Assembly (NCBI GenBank): GCA_021841865.1
Contig: JAKCDM010000001.1
Span: forward strand, 1-64,000
Source: Pseudomonadota bacterium
GTDB lineage: Bacteria; Pseudomonadota; Gammaproteobacteria; Burkholderiales; Burkholderiaceae_C
DNA length: 64,000 nt
Reading direction: 5' to 3'
Position 1 is the stretch's first letter. Each line of letters opens with the position of its first letter. The notes under the pieces are model-generated. The model did no database searches. It was not told the origin of the DNA and saw only the letters and a program-made list of their open reading frames with translations. Below are positions 55,256 through 64,000 of this stretch, piece after piece. The position numbers and the translations under genes are program-made.

Positions 55256-55294
55256 CGGCGCGCCGGCCCGGATGCCTCCGGAGCCGGCGCGCCG
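55256..55294. repeat. Very stable intercistronic hairpin between coxM- and coxD-like genes
   Basis: CGGCGCGCCGGC-CCGGA-TGCC-TCCGG-a-GCCGGCGCGCCG: 12-bp outer plus 5-bp inner stem. Confidence 0.85.
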
Positions 55295-55311
55295 CGTGCG
55301 TGACGCCGCTG

Positions 55312-56103
55312 CTACGCGAGCGCCTTGGCCACCGCGCGCTGGGCCATCACGCCGATCAGGTTGGCACGGTATTCGGCGCTGGCATGCAGGTCGCTGGCCA
55401 GGCCGTCCGGATCGATGGCCACCGAGGCCGCCGCCTGCGGCGTGAAGCTGGCCGACAGGGCCTTTTCCAGCCCGGCGTGGCGGAACACCCCGCTGCCGCC
55501 ACCGGTCACCGCCACGCGCACTCCATCGTCGCGCTGCGCCACGAACACTCCGATCAGCGCGAAACGCGACGCGGGCTGGCGGAACTTCATGTAGGCCGCG
55601 CGGCGCGGGATCGGAAAGTCGATGGCGGTGATCAGTTCGCCCTCGTCCAGCGCAGTGGTGAACACGCCGACGAAGAAATCGTCGGCCGGGATCGCGCGCT
55701 TGGTGGTGTGCACGGTGGCGCCCAGCCCGAGCACGGCGCTGGGATAGCACGCGGCGGGATCGTTGTTGGCCACCGAGCCGCCCAGCGTTCCCATCGCGCG
55801 CACCTGGCGGTCGCCGATCTGCGACGCCAGGTCGGCCAGCGCGGGAATCGCCTGGCGCACGTCGGCGCTGGCCGCCACCTCGGCGTGCCGGGTCATGGCC
55901 CCGATGCGCAGGCTGTTGCCCTGGCGACTGATGCCGCGCAGGTCGGCGGCGCCGCCCAGATCGACGAGCGCGTCGGGTTGCGCGATGCGCAGCTTCATCG
56001 CGGCCAGCAGGGTCTGGCCGCCGGCCAGCGGCCGTGCGCCAGCGGCCGCGTGGCGCGCCGCGTCGGCGGCGTTGCTGGCGCGTTCCAGTTGGAAGGCATA
56101 CAT
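55312..56103 (-). CDS. FAD-binding medium subunit, xanthine dehydrogenase family (CoxM-like)
   Basis: ARPLAGGQTLLAAMKLRIAQPDALVDLG...IGDRQVRAMGTLGGSVANNDPAACYPSAVLGL. Confidence 0.92.
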   Translation of the reverse strand: MYAFQLERASNAADAARHAAAGARPLAGGQTLLAAMKLRIAQPDALVDLGGAADLRGISRQGNSLRIGAMTRHAEVAASADVRQAIPALADLASQIGDRQVRAMGTLGGSVANNDPAACYPSAVLGLGATVHTTKRAIPADDFFVGVFTTALDEGELITAIDFPIPRRAAYMKFRQPASRFALIGVFVAQRDDGVRVAVTGGGSGVFRHAGLEKALSASFTPQAAASVAIDPDGLASDLHASAEYRANLIGVMAQRAVAKALA

Positions 56104-56116
56104 GGTGTCGGTCTCC

Positions 56117-58501
<2,385 letters not shown>

Positions 58502-58546
58502 GTCGAGTCTCCTCAGGTATTTGGGGTTTGCGAGTGCGGCCCGGGT

Positions 58547-59017
58547 TCAGGAACCGGCCATCGACTCACGGCCCTTTTGCACGGCCTTGACGATGTTGTG
58601 ATAACCCGTGCAGCGGCACAGGTTGCCTTCGAGCAGTTCGCGGATCTCGGCCTCGCTGGCCTTGGGATGCTTGTTGCACAGGTCGACGGAACTCATCACC
58701 ATGCCGGGAGTGCAGAAGCCGCACTGCAGCCCGTGGCATTCCTTGAACGCCGCCTGCATCGGATGCAGCGTGCCATCGGCGGCGGCCAGGCCCTCGATGG
58801 TCGTGATCTCGGCGCCTTCGGCCTGTGCCGCCAGCATGTTGCAGGACTTCACGGCGTTGCCGTTCATCAGCACGGTGCACGCACCGCATTGCGCGGTGTC
58901 GCAGCCGACATGGGTTCCGGTCAGTCGCAGGTGCTCGCGCAGCGCCTGCACCAGCAGGGTGTTGGGGGCAACGTCGACCGACGCCCGGCGCCCGTTGACG
59001 GTGAACGTGACTTGCAT
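58547..59017 (-). CDS. 2Fe-2S small subunit (CoxS-like)
   Basis: [33 protein letters not shown]. Confidence 0.95.
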   Translation of the reverse strand: MQVTFTVNGRRASVDVAPNTLLVQALREHLRLTGTHVGCDTAQCGACTVLMNGNAVKSCNMLAAQAEGAEITTIEGLAAADGTLHPMQAAFKECHGLQCGFCTPGMVMSSVDLCNKHPKASEAEIRELLEGNLCRCTGYHNIVKAVQKGRESMAGS

Positions 59018-59161
59018 CGCGGGTCTCCTCTTTCGTGTGGGTCGCCGGGCACGCACCCGACGCGCAAGCTGTGATGCTGCTGCCCGGCCATTGTTGGAGC
59101 CGCCGCCGCGCACCTCAATACGTGCCGTTCAGGGAAAACACCGAGTTTGAACACGCACCCC

Positions 59162-59173
59162 GAGAAATTTCTC
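59162..59173. promoter_or_regulatory. Perfect palindrome GAGAAATTTCTC between coxS-like gene and its divergent regulator
   Basis: 12-bp perfect palindrome in divergent intergenic region. Confidence 0.5.
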
Positions 59174-59291
59174 AAAATAGAACAATGGCACTTCGACGCA
59201 TGGCGGAGGATGCCGCCTGTAACACGCCATGCGGCAGGCACGCCGCCCAGCCGAGAACTCGGATACCCTGTCCGTTCCAGGAGAACGCCCC

Positions 59292-60461
59292 ATGCCCGCT
59301 GCGCCCGCACTGCCCCCGGAAAACCGGCTGCAAAGCATCGCCCACGCGCGGCGCATGGTCATTGGCGAAGGCCTGGAACTTCCGCCCGCCGTGCTGGGCG
59401 CGCAGCGCGACTGGATCGAGCGCTCGTGGCGCCGCTGCCTGCAGCGCGGCCGGCGCCCGGAGGAACGCGTGGAGTTCGACTCGGTTCCGCTGGGGGCCAA
59501 GCGGGCCAGCCAGGAGCGCAACCACGAACTGCTCAGCGTGGCCGCCCCGCTGCTCGATGAACTGGCGCGGGCGATCGCGCGCACTCGCTACTTCGCCATC
59601 CTCACCGACGCCCAGGGCATGGTGATCGACGTGCGTGGCGCGATGGACCCGTCGGACCGTCGCGTGCGCTGCATCGCGCGCGTCGGTGTCGACCTGTCCG
59701 AGGCCAGCATCGGCACCAGCGCGATCAGCGCCGCGCTCAGCGAGCTGCACCCGGTCTGGCTGCACCGGGGCGAGCATTTCTACCGCGACACATCGATCTA
59801 CAGCTGCGCGGGCGCCCCGCTGTTCGGCCCCGACGGCCACTGCCTGGGCATGCTCGACCTCACCGGCATCGAGACGGTCGAGCGCCCCGAGCTGACCGAC
59901 CTCGCGGCGCAGGCGGCGCGGCGCATCGAGAACGCGCTGGTGCTGCGCGGCCGGCACGCGCTGGTGCTGCGCATGAACTGGCCCGGACACGAGCTCGGCG
60001 GCGACTCCGACGCCCTGCTCGGCCTCGATGCCGACGCCTGGATCTGCGCCGCCAACCGCGCCGCGCGCGCGCTGGTGCCCCAGCTCGCCAGCGTCGGCTC
60101 GCGGGTGCACGCCAGCGAGGTGTTCGCGGTGGCGCCGCAGCGCCTGTTCGAACATGCGCGCGCCTCCGAGCTGCTCGACACGGGGCCGATGGAGCTGCCG
60201 CTGTGGTCGGGCCTGCTCATGCAGCTGCGCTGCCGACGCGCCGGCAGCGACGGCCGCGCGCCGCTGGCCGCGGCGCGCAACCGCATGTCGCTGCAGCAGC
60301 TCGAGGACGCGCTGGTGCGACAGGCGGTTGACGCCGCCCGCGGCAACGTGGCCGAGGCCGCGCGCGCGCTGGGGGTGAGCCGCGCCACCGTGTACCGCAA
60401 GCTGGGCGGCACCCAGGCTCGCCGCGGCCGGCCAAGCAAGGCCGCGCAAGACCCGTCCTGA
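59292..60461 (+). CDS. AcoR-like GAF-Fis regulator lacking an AAA+ domain
   Basis: RSWRRCLQRG, GAF region (VGVDLSEASIGTSAISAAL...GAPLFGPDGHCLGMLDLTG), C-terminal RQAVDAARGNVAEAARALGVSRATVYRKL; no Walker A or GAFTGA. Confidence 0.85.
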   Translation: MPAAPALPPENRLQSIAHARRMVIGEGLELPPAVLGAQRDWIERSWRRCLQRGRRPEERVEFDSVPLGAKRASQERNHELLSVAAPLLDELARAIARTRYFAILTDAQGMVIDVRGAMDPSDRRVRCIARVGVDLSEASIGTSAISAALSELHPVWLHRGEHFYRDTSIYSCAGAPLFGPDGHCLGMLDLTGIETVERPELTDLAAQAARRIENALVLRGRHALVLRMNWPGHELGGDSDALLGLDADAWICAANRAARALVPQLASVGSRVHASEVFAVAPQRLFEHARASELLDTGPMELPLWSGLLMQLRCRRAGSDGRAPLAAARNRMSLQQLEDALVRQAVDAARGNVAEAARALGVSRATVYRKLGGTQARRGRPSKAAQDPS

Positions 60462-60479
60462 GGCCTGCTGGCGGCGCGC

Positions 60480-62843
60480 TCACCCGATGCGCGCGAACAC
60501 CAGCAGCTTGGCCTGGTCCAGCAGCATCGCGAACAGCAGCACGACCCCGATCAGCGTGACCACGAGTTGCCACGGCACCGCGGCCATCAACGTGCCGCTC
60601 AGCGCGAGCAGGCACACCACCAGCACGTCGGCCAGGCTCGCCGCGACCAGCAGGCGGCCGGGGGCGAAGCGCCCGAGGCGCCCATCGTCGCGCAGCACGT
60701 ACACGTTGGCCTGCGTGCCCAGCACCAGCAGCAGGAACACCATGGTCTGCATCTGCGCGGCGTCCAGCGCGAAGTGCGCGCGGCTCCAGAAATACAGCAG
60801 CAGCGACATGCCCAGCGACAGCACGGACAGCATCGCGCAGGCTCCCACCAGCTGAGCAGCCCGCCAGCGCTGCGGGCGCCCGACCGGGCGCACGCGGTCG
60901 ACGGCGATGCTCATGGTGACGAAGTCGTTGGCGAACAGCAGCAGCACGATCAGGCGCGCGGAGATCACGAAGCCCCCGGTCAGCCAAAGCCCGACAGTGA
61001 GGAACACGACGATCTCGAGGGTCTTCACGACCTTGTTCAGCAGGTAGGTCAGCATGCGGCGATGCACCTCGCGCCCGACCCCGACCACCGTCAGCACCCC
61101 GGCCAGGCCGGGATCGGTCAACACGACGCCGGCCGCCGCCTTGGCGACGTCGGTGGCGCTGGCCACCGCGATTCCCAGCTCGGCCTGACGCAGCGCCGGC
61201 GCGTCGTTGACGCCGTCGCCGGTCATCCCGGTGACGTGGCCGGCGTCCTGCAGCGCGCGCACGATGGCGTGCTTGTCCTGCGGCAGCACGCGGGCGTAGA
61301 TGTCGCAACGCTCCGGGTGCCGCAGCTCGGCCTCGGAGGCCGCGCATACGCGCGAACCCAGGCCCAGGCGCGCACCGATGGCGCGCGCCGTCTCCAGCGC
61401 GTCGCCCGTGGCCATGCACACGCGCACCCCCAGCTCGCGCAGCCGGCCGATCAACTCGGCGGCGTCGTCGCGCGGCGGGTCGGCCAGCCCGAGCAGGCCG
61501 ACCAGGCGCATGGCGCCCGACGCACCTGCGGCCACGGCGAGCACGCGAGCACCGTCGGCGGCGAGCTCGCGCTCGACGCGTGCCACCAGCTCGCGCTGCA
61601 CGGCGTCGGCGCCGCAGCGCTGCAGCACGGCGCCGCTGGCGCCTTTCATGGCGTGCCAGTCGATGCCGTCGACCTGGTAGACACCCTCGCTGAACCGGGT
61701 TGCCGGATCGAAGGCCTGGAAGGCGCCGCGCACCGGAGGCGGCGCCGCGTCACGCGCGCGCCAGGCCTCGAGGATGGCCAGGTCCAGCGGATCCTGCGAT
61801 GCGTCGTCGCTGGCCAGCGCGGCAGCGCGCAGCAACGCGGCCTCGTCGGCATCTCCCAGCGGGCGCAGCGCGGCCAGGCTCAGCGCATTGCGGGTCAGGG
61901 TTCCCGTCTTGTCCGACACCAGCGTATCCATCGCCGCTGCCTCCTCCACCGCCGGCAGGTGCGTCACCAGGACCCCGCGGCGTGCCAGCTGCACGGCGGC
62001 GATCGCGGTGGCCAGCGTGTAGGTCGCCGGCAGCGCCACCGGCACCGACGCGACCAGGAGCAGCAGCGCGAACACCGCGGTATCGGCCAGCGAAAGCCCG
62101 TGCACCAGCGCATACAGCACCACCAGCAGCACCAGCAGCAGGTCGAAGACGACCAGGCGCTCGACGATGGACAGGATGGTGCGCTGCATGTGGCTGGGCG
62201 CGCTGGCGCTGCGCACCAGCTCCGCGGTACGCCCGAAGCGGGTCGCCGCCCCGGTCGCGCCGACCTCGCCGCTGGCTTCGCCCTGGCGCACCACGGAGCC
62301 CGTGTACGCGAGCGCTCCCGGGCCAGCCTCGACCGGCAGGGATTCGCCCGTCAGCGCCGACTGGTCCAGCGCAAGCAGTCCGTCGAACAACAGCAGGTCG
62401 GCGGGGACGAGATCGCCCGCGCGCACATGCACGATGTCGCCGGGAACCAGTTGCACCGCCGGCAGGCGCGACCAGCGACCGTCGCGCAGCACCCGCGCCT
62501 GCACCTGCAACTGGCGGCGCAACAGCGCCAGCGCGTCCTGCGCCCGCCCCTCCTGCAGGAAGGCGACGACGGCGTTGAATCCCAGCAGGAACAGGATCAC
62601 CAGGGCTTCCTGCTCCCGGTGCAGCAGCAGTTGCAGCGCGATCACCGCCTCGAGCATCCACGGCACGGGCCCCCACAGCTTGAGCAGCAGGCGGCGCCAC
62701 CAGGCCGGCGGCCGGTCCTCGATGGCATTGGCGCCGAAGCGCTGCGCGCGCCGCGCGGCCTCGGCCATGGAAAGCCCGCGCAGGCGGTCGGTTGCTGGCG
62801 GCGCAGGCGAGTCGGCTGGTGCACCCGGCGGGGTCGGGGACAT
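60480..62843 (-). CDS. Plasma-membrane proton-efflux type P-type ATPase (P3-like)
   Basis: DQSALTGESLPVEAG, TLVSDKTGTLTRNALS, GMTGDGVNDAPALRQAELGIAV; heavy-metal N-terminal motifs absent. Confidence 0.9.
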   Translation of the reverse strand: MSPTPPGAPADSPAPPATDRLRGLSMAEAARRAQRFGANAIEDRPPAWWRRLLLKLWGPVPWMLEAVIALQLLLHREQEALVILFLLGFNAVVAFLQEGRAQDALALLRRQLQVQARVLRDGRWSRLPAVQLVPGDIVHVRAGDLVPADLLLFDGLLALDQSALTGESLPVEAGPGALAYTGSVVRQGEASGEVGATGAATRFGRTAELVRSASAPSHMQRTILSIVERLVVFDLLLVLLVVLYALVHGLSLADTAVFALLLLVASVPVALPATYTLATAIAAVQLARRGVLVTHLPAVEEAAAMDTLVSDKTGTLTRNALSLAALRPLGDADEAALLRAAALASDDASQDPLDLAILEAWRARDAAPPPVRGAFQAFDPATRFSEGVYQVDGIDWHAMKGASGAVLQRCGADAVQRELVARVERELAADGARVLAVAAGASGAMRLVGLLGLADPPRDDAAELIGRLRELGVRVCMATGDALETARAIGARLGLGSRVCAASEAELRHPERCDIYARVLPQDKHAIVRALQDAGHVTGMTGDGVNDAPALRQAELGIAVASATDVAKAAAGVVLTDPGLAGVLTVVGVGREVHRRMLTYLLNKVVKTLEIVVFLTVGLWLTGGFVISARLIVLLLFANDFVTMSIAVDRVRPVGRPQRWRAAQLVGACAMLSVLSLGMSLLLYFWSRAHFALDAAQMQTMVFLLLVLGTQANVYVLRDDGRLGRFAPGRLLVAASLADVLVVCLLALSGTLMAAVPWQLVVTLIGVVLLFAMLLDQAKLLVFARIG

Positions 62844-62892
62844 GGCTACGATACGAGGCAGGATCCGGCCCATTGTTCCACGCCAGACGACC

Positions 62893-63042
62893 ATGAACCC
62901 GCACCTGCACGCCGCGCTGCAAGCCTGGGGGCGCAACGACTTCACCCAGGTGCTGTGCGCCGAGCTGCCCGAATTCGCCACCCTGCGCATTCGCATCCGC
63001 CGGGACACCGCCGAGGCGACGCTGCGCGTGCTCGAAAGCTGA
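62893..63042 (+). CDS. Small hypothetical protein (49 aa)
   Basis: MNPHLHAALQAWGRNDFTQVLCAELPEFATLRIRIRRDTAEATLRVLES; divergent from the P-type ATPase. Confidence 0.35.
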   Translation: MNPHLHAALQAWGRNDFTQVLCAELPEFATLRIRIRRDTAEATLRVLES

Positions 63043-63059
63043 GCCCGCGCCGGCGGGAA

Positions 63060-63887
63060 CTACCCCCCCAGCGCGGCGCCGAACACCTTGCGGATCAACG
63101 ACGAACCGGCAGCCGCCGGATCGGCGCGGATGGCCTGCTCCTCGTCGCCGATGGCCTGGTACAGGCGGTCCAGCGCCTGCTGCGTGACATATTGGTCCAC
63201 GCTGCCCTGATCCTGCCGCACGAGACCGAAGCGCGCCGCCTGGGAGGCGTAGCGGTCGTAGGTCTGCGCCAGCGCCAGGCGCTGGGTCTGCTGGTGCACG
63301 ATGGGCTCGAAGCTGCGCTGCAACGGCGCCTGCGTCTTCGCCCGGAAATAATCGGTGGCCGCGTGCGGGCCGCCGGTGAGGATGGCCTTGGCATCGGCGA
63401 TGCTCATCTGGCGCACCGCGCCCACCAGCAGATCGCGCGCCTGGGGCACCGCCGCCTCGGCGGCCCGGTTGATCGCCAGCTCCAGCGCATCGGCCTGCGC
63501 GCCCAGGCCCGCCATGCGCATCAGCCCCGAGACCTGCTGCAGCGCCGGCGGCAGCGGGATGCGCCATTTCGGGCTGCCCCAGAATCCGTCGCGACGACCC
63601 AGCGTGGACACCGCCACGTCCACGCCGCGGCCCAGCGCCGCCTTCAGTCCCTGGTCGACCTGGGTGTTGCTCAGCGCAGCCAGCGCCGAGCCGCCGCCGG
63701 CTGCCGGGCCTGGCGCGGCCGCCGGTGCGCCAGGCAGCGAGCCCGCGCCGAGCCCCGGCAACGCAGCTCCGAGCTGGCGCTGCAGCTGGCCCAGGTCGAG
63801 GCTCCAGGCGCGCGCCGCGGGCCAGGCGCAGGCCAGGCCGACGCAGGCGGCGTCCCGCAGCAGTCGGCGCCTCGTCGATTCAGGCAT
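63060..63887 (-). CDS. DUF4197 domain-containing protein
   Basis: ALSNTQVDQGLKAALGRGVDVAVSTLGRRDGFWGSPKWRIPLPPALQQVSGLMRMAGLGAQADALELAINRAAEAAVPQARDLLVGAVRQMSIADAKAILTGG. Confidence 0.9.
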   Translation of the reverse strand: MPESTRRRLLRDAACVGLACAWPAARAWSLDLGQLQRQLGAALPGLGAGSLPGAPAAAPGPAAGGGSALAALSNTQVDQGLKAALGRGVDVAVSTLGRRDGFWGSPKWRIPLPPALQQVSGLMRMAGLGAQADALELAINRAAEAAVPQARDLLVGAVRQMSIADAKAILTGGPHAATDYFRAKTQAPLQRSFEPIVHQQTQRLALAQTYDRYASQAARFGLVRQDQGSVDQYVTQQALDRLYQAIGDEEQAIRADPAAAGSSLIRKVFGAALGG

Positions 63888-64000
63888 CGCCATCCCCCTC
63901 GTGGAACTCCAGCGCCGAGCGTTCGCCAGGCTCGCGCGCGAGCTCGCGCTGGCGCAGTTCGACGCGCCGGATCTTGCCCGACAGGGTCTTGGGCAGATCG
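63880..64000 (-). CDS. C-terminus of AMP-binding acyl-CoA synthetase (truncated by window edge)
   Basis: Minus-strand translation DLPKTLSGKIRRVELRQRELAREPGERSALEFHEGDGDA*, the LPKTxSGKIxRxxLR motif. Confidence 0.85.
   Translation of the reverse strand, partial: DLPKTLSGKIRRVELRQRELAREPGERSALEFHEGDGDA

Noticed and set aside
59185-59202. Sigma-54-like TGGCACTTCGACGCAT before the AAA-less regulator
   Set aside because: The -12 element does not match TTGC and spacing is one base short.

Overview
This 64 kb window is a very GC-rich chromosomal segment. Gene content and order (rpsP-rimM-trmD-rplS, CobD/CbiB-like protein, DUF2844/DUF3443 pair, BoxR-type regulator, SoeABC) suggest a betaproteobacterium, probably Burkholderiales. 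It begins inside pcnB and ends inside an AMP-binding enzyme gene. I saw no rRNA, CRISPR array, prophage or intact transposase. Main blocks: (1) housekeeping genes pcnB-folK, rpsP-rimM-trmD-rplS, NUDIX, CobD/CbiB-like, htpG, tatD, tRNA-Ser(GCT); (2) TPR/glycosyltransferase-like protein, ohr, dinB, sodium:solute symporter; (3) three c-di-GMP genes (GAF-GGDEF; degenerate GGDEF-GAF-EAL; EAL-CBS-GGDEF); (4) two tandem type IV pilins with a textbook sigma-54 promoter, next to a divergent HTH/Sel1 protein; (5) a secreted DUF2844 + DUF3443 lipoprotein pair; (6) BoxR-type HTH/shikimate-kinase regulator with divergent DUF4863 gene and an enoyl-CoA hydratase; (7) a seven-gene MarR / cytochrome b561 / YceI x2 / GST / extradiol dioxygenase / esterase operon; (8) AcoR-type sigma-54 activator, TSUP permease, recC-recB-recD; (9) a molybdoenzyme island: soeABC, mocA-like gene, and a form II cox-like cluster (S-L-M-D-E) with an AAA-less AcoR-like regulator; (10) P3-type ATPase and DUF4197 protein. 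The most exciting candidate is the DUF2844/DUF3443 pair: DUF3443 carries both catalytic motifs and the conserved framework motifs of a bilobal pepsin-like aspartic protease. Other notable items are the MarR operon, a MITE/REP-like element whose end sequence supplies stop codons, and several operator-like palindromes.
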